Shown here in pieces: positions 9,595-18,202 of a stretch of DNA of 64,000 nucleotides (positions are counted from its first letter, which is position 1; every line of letters starts with the position of its first letter). Source of the DNA: Allostella vacuolata (GTDB taxonomy: Bacteria; Pseudomonadota; Alphaproteobacteria; ATCC43930; Allostellaceae). The notes beneath the pieces are model-generated. The model was not told the origin of the DNA and searched no databases. It saw only the letters and a list, made by a program, of their open reading frames with translations. The stretch covers positions 5,047,388-5,111,387 of the forward strand of contig AP019702.1 in assembly GCA_006739055.1 (NCBI GenBank), in the 5' to 3' direction. A program made the position numbers and the translations under genes.

Positions 9595-12330
9595 CTAGGA
9601 ACCGAGCGCCGGGTGCAGCCGGCGCGCCACGCGGCGCTCGGCCTCGACCACCAGCAGCAGGACCACCCCCACGGCGACGATCGCGATCCCGTCCAGCAGG
9701 GTGACCGGGCGGCTGCCGAAGATCGCCTGCATCGGCGGCAGGTAGGTGAAGGCGAGCTGTGCCGCCACCACCATGCCGACGCCGGCCAGGACGGCGGGCG
9801 TGCCCAGCACGCCCTGCCAGGTCAGCGCGCTGCCATGCACGTACCGCACGCTGAAGAGATAGAAGATCTCCATCACCACCAGGGTGTTGACGGCCATGGT
9901 CCGCGCCGTCTCCAGCGGCAGGCCGCGGCCGATCGCCCAGGCATAGATGCCGAAGGTGCCGGCGACCATCAGCGCCGACAGGAACAGGATCCGCCACAGC
10001 AGCCGGCCGGACAGCAGGCGCCCGCCCGCGCGGCGCGGCGGACGGCGCATCGTCCCGGGTTCGGTCGGCTCGAACGCCAGGGTCAGGCCGAGCGCCACCG
10101 CCGTCACCATGTTGACCCACAGGATCTGCACCGGGGTGACCGGCAGGGTCAGGCCGAACAGGATGGCGAGGATGATGGTGAAGGCCTCGCCGATGTTGGT
10201 CGGCACCGCCCAGGCGATCACCTTGGTCAGGTTGTCGTAGACTGTGCGCCCCTCGCGCACCGCCGCGACGATGGAGGCGAAATTGTCGTCGGCCAGCACC
10301 ATCTGGCTCGCCTCCTTGGCGGCCTCGGTGCCCTTGGCGCCCATCGCCACCCCGACATCGGCGCGCTTCAGGGCCGGCGCGTCGTTCACGCCGTCGCCGG
10401 TCATGGCGATCACCGAGCCGTCCGCCTGCAGGCTTTCGACCAGGCGCAGCTTGTGTTCCGGGCTGGTGCGCGCGAACACCACCGCGTCGCGCGCCGTCCG
10501 GTCGAAGGCCGCGGCATCGAGCCCGTCGAGCTCCTGCCCGGTGACCGTGCGCGGGTCGCGGGCGAGGCCGAGCTGGGATGCGATGGCCCGCGCCGTGGCG
10601 GCGTGGTCGCCGGTGATCATCTTGACCCGGATGCCGGCCTGCCGGCACTCCGCCACCGCGGCGATGGCCTCCGGCCGCGGCGGGTCGATCAGCCCGACGA
10701 TGCCGAGCAGGACCAGCCCCTGCTCCACATCGGCCGGCGCCAGGCCGCGGCTGCCGGCGGGCGGGGTGCACCGCGCCAGGGCGATGACCCGCTGGCCCGC
10801 CGATGCCAGCGCATCGACCTGCCGCTGCCAGGCCGCCTCGTCGATCGGGCGCGGCCCGTCGGCGGTCGACACCGCCGCGCACATGGCCAGCACGCGCTCC
10901 GGCGCGCCCTTGACGTAGCCCACCGGCCGGCCGTCGTCGCGTTCGTGCAGGGTCGCCATGTAGCGGTGGCGGGCATCGAAGGGGATCTCGTCGACCCTGG
11001 GGAAGCGGGCCCGCGCCGCCTCCATCGCGTGCCCCGCCTTGACGGCGAGCGAGGCCAGCGCACCCTCCATCGGGTCGCCGTCGACGATCCAGCGCCCGCC
11101 CGACTGCCGCAGGCTGGCGTCGTTGCACAGCAGGGCCGCCAGCGCCAGTTCCTCCAGGACCGGGTCGGCTGCCGGATCGATCGCCCGGCCGTCGACGGAG
11201 AAGCCGCCCTCCGGCGCGTAGCCGGCGCCCTTGACCGCGATCCGCCCGGCCGCGGTGACCACCGCGGACACGGTCATCTCGTTGCGGGTCAGGGTGCCGG
11301 TCTTGTCGGAACAGATGACCGACACCGCCCCCAGCGTCTCGACCGCCGGCAGGTGCCGGATGACGGCGTGGCGGCGGGCCATGCGCTGCACGCCGACGGC
11401 GAGCGTGATCGTCATCACCGCCGGCAGCCCTTCCGGAATGGCCGCCACCGCCAGGCCGACCACCGCCATGAAGGCATCCGGGAGGGCATAGGCCTGGACC
11501 AGCACGGCGTAGGCGAACATCAGCACCGAGGTCGCCAGGACGGCGACGGTCGCCTGGCGGGCGAACTGGTCCATCTGCCGCACGAGCGGCGTCGCCAGCC
11601 GCTCGACCCCGCCCAGGAGCACGCCGATGCGCCCCAGCTCGGTGCGCGTGCCCGTCTCCACCGCCACGCCGGTGCCTTGCCCGGCGGTGACGAAGGTGCC
11701 GGAAAAGGCCATCGAGAGACGGTCCCCCAGGGCGGCATCGGGTGCGGCCGCCGCCGTGCCCTTCTCCACCGGCACCGATTCCCCGGTCAGGATCGCCTCG
11801 TCGAGGCGGAGGTTGCGCGCCTTCAGCAGGCGCAGGTCGGCCGGCACCCGGTCGCCCGCCTCCAGCAGGACGATATCGCCCGGGACGACGGCATCGGCGC
11901 CGACGGTGATGCGGCGGCCGTCGCGGACCACCGCCGCGTGCGGGTCGATCATGCTGCGGATCGCATCCAGGGCCCGCTCCGCCCGCCCCTCCTGGACCAG
12001 GCCGATCAGGGCGTTGACCAGCACCACGGCCAGGATGACCAGGGCGTCGGTCAGGTGCCCGATCGCGGCCGCCAGGATGCCCGCGCCGAGCAGCACATGG
12101 ATCAGCGCATTGTTGAACTGGGCCAGGAGCCGGGCCAGGACGGTACGGCCCGGCGGCTGCGGCAGCCGGTTCGGGCCGCAGGCGGCGAGGCGGCGGGCCG
12201 CCTCGTCCTCCGCCAGGCCGGCGGAATCGGCGGCCAGCCGCTCAAGCGCGGCCTCCGCCGACAGGGTGTGCCATGCGGGTGTCTCGCCGGCCGGCGGCGC
12301 GCCTTCCTTGGTCGCTGCCTGCGCCGTCAT
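9595..12330 (-). CDS. Cation-transporting P-type ATPase, type IIA-like (CtpF/PMR1-like)
   Basis: P-type ATPase of 911 residues that would move Ca2+, Mn2+ or another cation across the inner membrane. It has the N-terminal cation-ATPase domain (WHTLSAEAALERL), an actuator TGES motif (ILTGESVPV), PEGLP in the fourth helix, phosphorylation Asp342 in CSDKTGTLT, hinge TGDGVNDAPAL and four C-terminal helices. The ATG at 12330 shares its first base with the stop of the dehydrogenase gene (TGATG), so translation is coupled. It has no heavy-metal-binding domain, which argues against a Cu/Cd/Zn pump. M. tuberculosis CtpF, a DosR-regulated pump, belongs to the same class. The transported ion is not decided by the sequence. 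Confidence 0.92.
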   Translation of the reverse strand: MTAQAATKEGAPPAGETPAWHTLSAEAALERLAADSAGLAEDEAARRLAACGPNRLPQPPGRTVLARLLAQFNNALIHVLLGAGILAAAIGHLTDALVILAVVLVNALIGLVQEGRAERALDAIRSMIDPHAAVVRDGRRITVGADAVVPGDIVLLEAGDRVPADLRLLKARNLRLDEAILTGESVPVEKGTAAAAPDAALGDRLSMAFSGTFVTAGQGTGVAVETGTRTELGRIGVLLGGVERLATPLVRQMDQFARQATVAVLATSVLMFAYAVLVQAYALPDAFMAVVGLAVAAIPEGLPAVMTITLAVGVQRMARRHAVIRHLPAVETLGAVSVICSDKTGTLTRNEMTVSAVVTAAGRIAVKGAGYAPEGGFSVDGRAIDPAADPVLEELALAALLCNDASLRQSGGRWIVDGDPMEGALASLAVKAGHAMEAARARFPRVDEIPFDARHRYMATLHERDDGRPVGYVKGAPERVLAMCAAVSTADGPRPIDEAAWQRQVDALASAGQRVIALARCTPPAGSRGLAPADVEQGLVLLGIVGLIDPPRPEAIAAVAECRQAGIRVKMITGDHAATARAIASQLGLARDPRTVTGQELDGLDAAAFDRTARDAVVFARTSPEHKLRLVESLQADGSVIAMTGDGVNDAPALKRADVGVAMGAKGTEAAKEASQMVLADDNFASIVAAVREGRTVYDNLTKVIAWAVPTNIGEAFTIILAILFGLTLPVTPVQILWVNMVTAVALGLTLAFEPTEPGTMRRPPRRAGGRLLSGRLLWRILFLSALMVAGTFGIYAWAIGRGLPLETARTMAVNTLVVMEIFYLFSVRYVHGSALTWQGVLGTPAVLAGVGMVVAAQLAFTYLPPMQAIFGSRPVTLLDGIAIVAVGVVLLLVVEAERRVARRLHPALGS

Positions 12331-13406
12331 CAGGGCGTGATCGCCACCTTGAGCACGCCGTCGCGCTGGTTGGCGAACAGCGCGTAGGCCTCCTCGATCT
12401 GGTCGAGGCGGAAGCGGTGGGTCACCAGCGGCCGCGTGTCGAGCCGGCCGGCGGCGATCACCTCCATAAGCCGGCGCATGCGCTCCTTGCCGCCGGGGCA
12501 CAGCGTGGTGACGATCGTGTAGTCGCCGAGGCCGGCCAGGAAGGCGTCGAGCGGGATCTTCAGGTCTGCCGAATAGACCCCAAGCGAGGACAGGGTTCCG
12601 CCCGGACGCAGCACGCGCAGCGCCGCCTCGAACGTCGCCTGGCGGCCCAGCGCCTCGATCGCGACATCGACCCCGCGCCCGTCGGTCAGGCGCAGGATCT
12701 CCTCCACCGGGTCGACGCGGGAGAAATCGACGACGTGGTCGGCCCCCATGCGGCGCGAGATGTCCATGCGCGCCGGTACGGAATCGACGGAGATGATGGT
12801 GGTGGCCCCCATCAGCCGGGCACCGGCCGTGGCGCAGAGGCCGATCGGACCCTGGGCGAAGACCGCTACCGTGTCGCCGAGCCGGACCTGGCCGCGCTCG
12901 GCGCCGGAGAAGCCGGTCGACATGATGTCGGGGCACATCAGCACCTGCTCGTCGTCGAGCCCGTCCGGGATCGGCGTCAGGTTGACCATGGCGTCCGGCA
13001 CCAGCAGGTATTCCGCCTGAGCCCCGTCGATGGTGTTGCCGAAGCGCCAGCCGCCCAGCGGCTTGAAGCCGTGCCTGGTGCCGGCCCCGTCCTGCGAGGC
13101 GCAACCGCACAGGCAGGCCGCGCTGTGGCCGCTGGGGGTGATCGCGCCGGCGATGACCCGCTGGCCCTCGCGGTAGCCGGCGACCGACGACCCCAGCTTC
13201 TCGATCACGCCGACCGGCTCGTGGCCGATCGTCAGGCCGCGCGCCACCGGATACTCGCCCTTCAGGATATGGACGTCGGTGCCGCAGATGGTCGTCGTCG
13301 TGATCCGCACCAGCGCGTCGAGCGGGCCCACGTCGGGGATCGGCTTGTCGTCGAGAACGATCCGGTTCGGCTCGACGAAGATCGCTGCCTTCATCATCTG
13401 TGCCAT
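12330..13406 (-). CDS. Zinc-dependent medium-chain alcohol dehydrogenase
   Basis: NAD(P)-dependent dehydrogenase of the MDR superfamily, 358 residues. Catalytic zinc ligands are visible in TICGTDVHILKGEYP and GHEPVG. The lobe that usually carries structural zinc has the unusual Cys-rich CLCGCASQDGAGTRHG. The nucleotide fold is at FAQGPIGLCATAGARLMGA. ATG 13406 is preceded by AGGAG at 7 bases. The gene is first in a coupled operon with the P-type ATPase, and an FNR-like box centres 66 bases upstream of the start, so low-oxygen induction, with a role in fermentative or redox balance, is plausible. The substrate is unknown. Confidence 0.9.
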   Translation of the reverse strand: MAQMMKAAIFVEPNRIVLDDKPIPDVGPLDALVRITTTTICGTDVHILKGEYPVARGLTIGHEPVGVIEKLGSSVAGYREGQRVIAGAITPSGHSAACLCGCASQDGAGTRHGFKPLGGWRFGNTIDGAQAEYLLVPDAMVNLTPIPDGLDDEQVLMCPDIMSTGFSGAERGQVRLGDTVAVFAQGPIGLCATAGARLMGATTIISVDSVPARMDISRRMGADHVVDFSRVDPVEEILRLTDGRGVDVAIEALGRQATFEAALRVLRPGGTLSSLGVYSADLKIPLDAFLAGLGDYTIVTTLCPGGKERMRRLMEVIAAGRLDTRPLVTHRFRLDQIEEAYALFANQRDGVLKVAITP

Positions 13407-13465
13407 GGCCTGCTCCTGTCGGATGGGGATGCCGAGCAGGCTAAACTTGGATGCCCGGTCGATCC

Positions 13466-13479
13466 TTGATCCAGGTCAA
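13466..13479 (-). promoter_or_regulatory. FNR/FixK-like box upstream of the alcohol dehydrogenase-ATPase operon
   Basis: TTGATCCAGGTCAA fits TTGAY-N4-RTCAA, the palindrome bound by FNR/FixK/Dnr regulators. It lies in the 96-base gap between the deacylase stop and the dehydrogenase start. Its centre is 66 bases from the ATG, so a class II promoter with the box at -41.5 would leave a leader of about 25 bases. Confidence 0.65.
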
Positions 13480-13502
13480 GGCTGGCCGTCGAACGGCTTT
13501 GA

Positions 13503-13979
13503 TCAGCCCCCGGCTGGCGGGTCCTGGCAGACATCGACCCATTGCGCGTCGACCAGCTCGGCCATCCGGGCGGGCGCGATGCGCAGCGCGCTGCGGATCG
13601 AGCCCGCGGCCGGCACCACCTCGTCGAAGGCCAGCAGCGAGCGGTCGCAATAGACCGGCAGCGGCGTCGCCAGCCCGAACGGACAGACACCGCCCACCGG
13701 GTGGCCGGTCAGCCGCTCCACCTCCTCGGCATCCAGCATGCGCGGCTTGCCGCCGAGTTCGGCCTTGGCCTTCCGGTTGTCGAGGCGGGCGTCGCCGCGG
13801 GTCACCAGCAGCATCACCCGATCGCCGACCCGCAGCGACAGGGTCTTGGCGATGCGCTCGGGCGAAACGCCGTGGGCGGCCGCCGCCAGGGCCACGGTGG
13901 CGCTGCTTTCCGCCGTTTCCAGCACGGCGATGTCGGGCGCCCGCGCCGCCAGGAAGGCGCGGACGGATTCGAGGCTCAT
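13503..13979 (-). CDS. YbaK/EbsC-type aminoacyl-tRNA deacylase
   Basis: Protein of 158 residues with the YbaK/ProX fold; such proteins hydrolyse mischarged aminoacyl-tRNA in trans (for example Cys-tRNA-Pro). Typical features are KTLSLRVGDRVMLLVTRGDARLD, the conserved lysine-containing KAKAELGGKPRML and the loop GHPVGGVCPFGL. The ATG at 13979 begins MSLESVRAFLAARAPD, as in family members; a longer frame from 14018 adds 13 residues that look like leader. The amino acid specificity is not clear. Confidence 0.88.
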   Translation of the reverse strand: MSLESVRAFLAARAPDIAVLETAESSATVALAAAAHGVSPERIAKTLSLRVGDRVMLLVTRGDARLDNRKAKAELGGKPRMLDAEEVERLTGHPVGGVCPFGLATPLPVYCDRSLLAFDEVVPAAGSIRSALRIAPARMAELVDAQWVDVCQDPPAGG

Positions 13980-14027
13980 GGGTCGTGCAATCCGATCCGG
14001 TGGGAGGGGCGACACCATGGACGGGGC

Positions 14028-14055
14028 GGCTGCGGCCGGTCAATCGGCCGCAGCC
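14028..14055. repeat. 11-bp perfect inverted repeat in a divergent promoter region
   Basis: GGCTGCGGCCG (14028-14038) and CGGCCGCAGCC (14045-14055) are perfect arms with a 6-base spacer. They lie between the starts of the divergent deacylase (13979) and PhnA-like (14139) genes. This could be an operator or a chance GC-rich palindrome. Confidence 0.4.
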
Positions 14056-14138
14056 CGGCGAATTCGCTCCCGCCTGCCACGGCCGGCTGCCTATGGTGCG
14101 CCGACCGGCGGCGCACGGCCGAACCCAAGGGGACAGCG

Positions 14139-14354
14139 ATGGCGGATACCAAGGACAGCAACGGCAACCTGCTCAAGGACGGGGATTCCGTCACCCTGAC
14201 CAAGGACCTCAAGGTGAAGGGTACGTCGGTCACCCTGAAGCGCGGCACCATGGTCCGCAACATCCGGCTGACCGACGATCCGGCGGAGATCGAGTGCAAC
14301 GCGGACAAGGTGAAGGGCCTGGTCCTGCGCACCGAGTTCCTGAAGAAGGCCTGA
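14139..14354 (+). CDS. PhnA/YjdM-like small protein (C-terminal domain only)
   Basis: Protein of 71 residues matching the C-terminal PhnA/YjdM domain: DSNGNLLKDGDSVTLTKDLKVKG, GTMVRNIRLTDDPAEIECN and the final VLRTEFLKKA. The N-terminal zinc ribbon of longer PhnA proteins is absent; stand-alone versions are common. Despite the name, a role in phosphonate use is not established for the family. It is the first of three small genes reading rightwards. Confidence 0.82.
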   Translation: MADTKDSNGNLLKDGDSVTLTKDLKVKGTSVTLKRGTMVRNIRLTDDPAEIECNADKVKGLVLRTEFLKKA

Positions 14355-14389
14355 CCGTGAAGCATACCTGACGAGGCGGAAGGTCCGAC

Positions 14390-14578
14390 ATGCGGCAGAT
14401 CCTGGCGGAGCTGGACCATCGCGACGACGGCACCTTCACCGTCGCCCGGCTGACCGACGAGAACACCAACGACATCACCTACCTGGTCGAGCCCGGCCAG
14501 CGCTTCGCCGCGACGGCCGAACTGGAGGCCCTGCTGGCAGGCGAACTGGGCGGCCCGGTCACGGTCGAGGAGGACTGA
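14390..14578 (+). CDS. Small hypothetical protein (62 residues)
   Basis: Acidic protein of 62 residues, not recognised. It starts at ATG 14390 after the purine-rich GAGGCGGAAGG, and ends in EED. It has no signal peptide, membrane segment or Cys/His motif. Its placement in a 274-base gap between two small genes of the same strand and its ordinary codon use suggest it is real, 35 bases after the PhnA-like gene. Confidence 0.55.
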   Translation: MRQILAELDHRDDGTFTVARLTDENTNDITYLVEPGQRFAATAELEALLAGELGGPVTVEED

Positions 14579-14628
14579 CGCAACCCGCCCCGCGATGCCG
14601 CGTTGGAGCCTCTGAAGGAGTTCCGACG

Positions 14629-15036
14629 ATGATTCTGACCGGCGGCTGCGCCTGCGGGGCGGTACGATTCCAAGCCGATGGCGACCTGCACCGGGCCGGC
14701 ATCTGCCATTGCATGACCTGCCGCAAGGTGAGCGGCAGCGCCTTCAACGCCTTCGTCGTCTACCCCCGCTCGGCGGTGCGGATCGGCGGCGAGACGACGG
14801 CCTTCCATTCCTCGGAGACCGGGCGGCGGCATTTCTGCCCACGCTGCGGCGCGCATGTCTTCGCCCTCTACGACGGCGAGGAGGAGATCGAGCTGCATGT
14901 CGGCAGCTTCGACGAACCCAACCGGTTCCGGCCGACCTACGAGGCCCATGTCGGCCGGCGGGAGGATTGGCTGCCGGCGCTCGAGGGATTGCCGCAGTTC
15001 GACGGCAACCGCGAGGAAGGCGGACAGGCGGGGTGA
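14629..15036 (+). CDS. GFA/CENP-V family zinc protein
   Basis: Protein of 135 residues of the glutathione-dependent formaldehyde-activating (GFA) family. Zinc ligands sit in CACG (Cys7, Cys9), CHCMTC (Cys26, Cys28, Cys31) and FCPRCG (Cys70, Cys73). The family name comes from one enzyme, and most members, probably including this one, have no proven role in formaldehyde chemistry. ATG 14629 follows GAAGGAG at good spacing. Confidence 0.88.
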   Translation: MILTGGCACGAVRFQADGDLHRAGICHCMTCRKVSGSAFNAFVVYPRSAVRIGGETTAFHSSETGRRHFCPRCGAHVFALYDGEEEIELHVGSFDEPNRFRPTYEAHVGRREDWLPALEGLPQFDGNREEGGQAG

Positions 15037-15097
15037 CGGGAACCGCCCGCTCCTGTTAAGCGGGAAGCGCAGCCCGCCCCAACCCGAAGGCCGTCCC

Positions 15098-16351
15098 ATG
15101 CATCTCGCCTGCGTCGATTGCGCCGCCCGCCACCCGGCGGAGATGCTCTACGCCTGCAGCCGCTGCGGCGGCATCCTGGAGGTGGCCGATCCGGCCCGCC
15201 TGCCACGGCCGATCGCCGGCGCCGGCATGTGGGCCGCCGACGCGGCGCTGGGCGTCGCCGATCCGGCCATGGTCGCGACCCTGGGCGAGGGTGCCACGCC
15301 CCTGCACCGCGTGCCGCGGCTGGCCGCGGCCATCGGCGCCGCGGGCGACCTGCGGATCAAGGACGAGACGGTCAACCCGACCGGCTCCTTCAAGGACCGG
15401 GCGGTCGCGGCCGCCGTGGCGCGGGCGCGCGAGCTCGGCCTGCCCGGGATCGTCTGTGCCTCCAGCGGCAATGCCGGGGCGTCGGCCGCGGCCTATGCCG
15501 CGCGCGCCGGCCTGCCTGCCATCATCGTCGTGCCGGCCCGCACCCCGGCCGAGAAGCTGACCCAGATCGCCGCCTACGGCGCCCGGCTGGTCCAGGTCGA
15601 GGGCCACTACAGCAAGGCCTACGACGTCGGGCTGGAGATCGCGCGCCGGCACGGCTTCGCCAACGTCACCACCACCTACCTCAACCCCTACGGGGTCGAT
15701 GCCCTGAAGACCGTCGGGCACGAGGTCTTCGACCAGATGGAGGGCACGGTGCCCGACTGGATCCTGGTGCCGACCGGGGCCGGGCCGCTGGTGAAGGGCG
15801 TCGTCCAGGGCTTCCGCGAGCGCTCGCCCGGACGCCGGCCACGCCTGGTCGCGGTCCAGGCGGAGGGATGCGCCCCCATCGCGCGGGCGTTCGCCTCAGG
15901 CGAGCGCGAGGTGCGGGCCTGGGGCCCGCCCACCACCTTCGCGTCCGGAATCTCCGACCCGCTGGTCGGCTACGAGCGCGACGGCACCCACACGCTCGAC
16001 CTGGTGATCGCCAGCGGCGGCCTGGCGGTCGCGGTCGAGGATGCGGCCATCCGCCAGGCGATGGCGCTGCTGGCCCGCTCGGAGGGCATCCTGGCGGAGC
16101 CGACCGGGGCGAGCTCGGTGGCGGCGCTTGCCGTGCTGCTGGCCGACGGCCGCATCGCCCGGGACGCGACCGTCGTCTGCCTCGTCACCGGGCACGGCTT
16201 CAAGGACCTGAAGGTGTGGCGGGACATGCCGGCCGACATCCGCCACCTGGCCGACCCCGCCGACGCCGACCGCCTGGTCGAGACGACCCTGGCCGGCGGG
16301 ACGGCGGCCAGCGGAGCAACCGGCGGTCAGCCCTTGCGCGACGCCTCGTAG
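15098..16351 (+). CDS. thrC: Threonine synthase (PLP-dependent), zinc-ribbon type
   Basis: PLP enzyme of 417 residues converting O-phosphohomoserine to threonine. A rubredoxin-like zinc knuckle occupies the N-terminus (Cys5, Cys8, Cys20, Cys23), and Lys99 in NPTGSFKDRA is the Schiff-base lysine. SSGNAGASAAAYAARAG and the phosphate-binding GAGPLVKG follow. The frame is open upstream, but ATG 15098 begins exactly at the knuckle. The 3' end overlaps the convergent RraA-like gene by 25 bases. Related threonine-dehydratase-like enzymes share the fold, so the assignment to threonine synthase rests on the zinc knuckle and overall pattern. Confidence 0.82.
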   Translation: MHLACVDCAARHPAEMLYACSRCGGILEVADPARLPRPIAGAGMWAADAALGVADPAMVATLGEGATPLHRVPRLAAAIGAAGDLRIKDETVNPTGSFKDRAVAAAVARARELGLPGIVCASSGNAGASAAAYAARAGLPAIIVVPARTPAEKLTQIAAYGARLVQVEGHYSKAYDVGLEIARRHGFANVTTTYLNPYGVDALKTVGHEVFDQMEGTVPDWILVPTGAGPLVKGVVQGFRERSPGRRPRLVAVQAEGCAPIARAFASGEREVRAWGPPTTFASGISDPLVGYERDGTHTLDLVIASGGLAVAVEDAAIRQAMALLARSEGILAEPTGASSVAALAVLLADGRIARDATVVCLVTGHGFKDLKVWRDMPADIRHLADPADADRLVETTLAGGTAASGATGGQPLRDAS

Positions 16352-17028
16352 CGCGCCTTGTTCTCCGCGTTGGGCGGATAGAGGCCGGGCAGCGCCGCGC
16401 CCTTCTCGACCTCGGCCATGATCCAGCTCTCCAGCGCCTCCTGCTCGACGGCGCCCTTGACCACGTCGTCCAGGAAGGCGGCCGGGATCAGCACCGCGCC
16501 GTCCTGGTCCACGACCACGACATCGTCGGGGAACACCGCGACCCCGCCGCAGCCGATCGGCTCCTGCCAGTTGACGAAGGTGAGGCCGGCGACCGACGGC
16601 GGCGCCGCCGCCCCCTGGCACCACACCGGCAGGCCGGTGCCGAGCACCCCGGCCACGTCGCGGACCACCCCGTCCGTCACCAGGGCGGCGACGCCGCGCT
16701 TCTGCATGCGCGCGCACAGGATGTCGCCGAAGATGCCGGCGTCGGTGATGCCCATGGCGTCGACGACGGTGATGCAGCCCTCCGGCATCGCCTCGATCGC
16801 GGCCCGGGTCGACTTCGGGTTGGACCAGGACTCGGGCGTCGCCAGATCCTCGCGCGCCGGCACGAAGCGCAGGGTGAAGGCGCGCCCGACCAGCCGCGGC
16901 TGCCCCTCGCGGAGCGGCTTCGTGCCGCGCATCCACACGTTGCGCAGGCCCTTCTTCAGCAGATAGGTGGTGAGGGTGGCGGTGGACACGCCCGACAGCG
17001 TCTCCACGATCTTGGGGTCGAGCGACAT
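16327..17028 (-). CDS. RraA-like / HMG aldolase family protein
   Basis: Protein of 233 residues with the RraA fold. Characteristic stretches are STATLTTYLLKKGLRN, the GDILCARMQKRGVAALVTDGVVRD segment (metal/substrate loop of class II 4-hydroxy-4-methyl-2-oxoglutarate aldolases) and DQDGAVLIPAA. Family members are either aldolases or RNase E inhibitors; the longer C-terminus and genome context favour an aldolase or oxaloacetate-decarboxylase-type enzyme. ATG 17028 (MSLDPKIVETL) fits the family better than the frame opening at 17082. It is convergent with threonine synthase. Confidence 0.8.
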   Translation of the reverse strand: MSLDPKIVETLSGVSTATLTTYLLKKGLRNVWMRGTKPLREGQPRLVGRAFTLRFVPAREDLATPESWSNPKSTRAAIEAMPEGCITVVDAMGITDAGIFGDILCARMQKRGVAALVTDGVVRDVAGVLGTGLPVWCQGAAAPPSVAGLTFVNWQEPIGCGGVAVFPDDVVVVDQDGAVLIPAAFLDDVVKGAVEQEALESWIMAEVEKGAALPGLYPPNAENKARYEASRKG

Positions 17029-17204
17029 GCCTGGACTTCTCCCGTGTGCAGCCATGAAAGGGGGCCGACAGTTCCGCCCCAAGGTATAGGACGCGGCGCG
17101 GCGGAAGCATACCCGGGGCCCGTCCCGGCTTGCCCCTGTCCGGGGCCCACCCCTATAACCCGGCCATCGGAACCCGGGACGCCCAGCATGATTCGCGTGA
17201 CCGC

Positions 17205-18191
17205 ATGATTCTCGTGACCGGTGGGGCCGGGTTCATCGGATCCAACCTGGTCGCCGGGCTGGAGGCGCGCGGGGCCGGCGACATCGCCGTCGTCGACCGG
17301 CTCGGCACCGGCGACAAGTGGCGCAACGTCGCCAAACGCGAGCTGGCGGCGATCGTCCCGCCCGAGGCCCTGACCGGCTGGCTGGCCGAGCATGGCGACG
17401 CGGTTTCCATGGTCTTTCACCTGGGGGCGATCTCGGCCACGACCGAGCGCGATGCCGACCTGATCGTCGCCAGCAACTTCAGCCTGTCCCTGCAGCTCTG
17501 GGAATGGTGCGCGGCGCACGGCGTGCGCTTCGTCTACGCGTCCTCGGCCGCGACCTACGGCGACGGCACCGCCGGCTTCGACGACGACGGCAGCCCGGCG
17601 GCGCTGGCCCGCCTGCGGCCGCTCAACGCCTATGGCTGGAGCAAGCACCTGTTCGACCGGCGAGTCGCCCGACTGACCGCCGAGGGCCGGCTCGCCCCGC
17701 CGCAATGGGCCGGCCTCAAGTTCTTCAACGTCTATGGACCGAACGAGGCGCACAAGGGCGACATGCGCAGCGTCGTCGCCCAGATCCTGCAGCAGGTGAC
17801 GGCCGGCCAGCCGGCGCACCTGTTCCGTTCGCACCGGCCGGACTATCCCGACGGCGGGCAGCTGCGCGACTTCGTCCATGTCGACGACTGCGTCCAGGTC
17901 ATGCTGTGGCTCTACGACCATGCCGGCGTGTCGGGCCTCTTCAACCTCGGCACCGGGCGCGCCCGCAGCTTCGCCGACCTGGCGACGGCCGTGTTCCACG
18001 CCGCCGGCGCCGAGCCGCGCCTCGCCTTCGTCGACACGCCCGAGGCGATCCGGGCCAGGTACCAGTATTTCACCGAGGCGCGGATGGACCGGCTCCGGGC
18101 GGCCGGCTACCCGGGCCAGTTCACCCCCCTCGAGGAGGGCGTGCGCCGCTACGTCCAGGACTTCCTGCTGACCGACGATCCCTATCGCTGA
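17205..18191 (+). CDS. hldD: ADP-L-glycero-D-manno-heptose 6-epimerase
   Basis: Short-chain-dehydrogenase-type epimerase of 328 residues that makes ADP-L-glycero-D-manno-heptose for the LPS inner core. The NAD(P) loop GGAGFIGSNL is at residues 6-15, ASSAATYGDG holds the catalytic Ser, and NAYGWSKHLFD the Tyr-x3-Lys. Segments FNVYGPNEAHKGDM and LFRSHRPDYPDG are typical of HldD/RfaD. ATG 17205 begins MILVTGGAG. It is followed by lgt after 11 bases. Confidence 0.92.
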   Translation: MILVTGGAGFIGSNLVAGLEARGAGDIAVVDRLGTGDKWRNVAKRELAAIVPPEALTGWLAEHGDAVSMVFHLGAISATTERDADLIVASNFSLSLQLWEWCAAHGVRFVYASSAATYGDGTAGFDDDGSPAALARLRPLNAYGWSKHLFDRRVARLTAEGRLAPPQWAGLKFFNVYGPNEAHKGDMRSVVAQILQQVTAGQPAHLFRSHRPDYPDGGQLRDFVHVDDCVQVMLWLYDHAGVSGLFNLGTGRARSFADLATAVFHAAGAEPRLAFVDTPEAIRARYQYFTEARMDRLRAAGYPGQFTPLEEGVRRYVQDFLLTDDPYR

Positions 18192-18202
18192 AGAGGCGCC
18201 CC

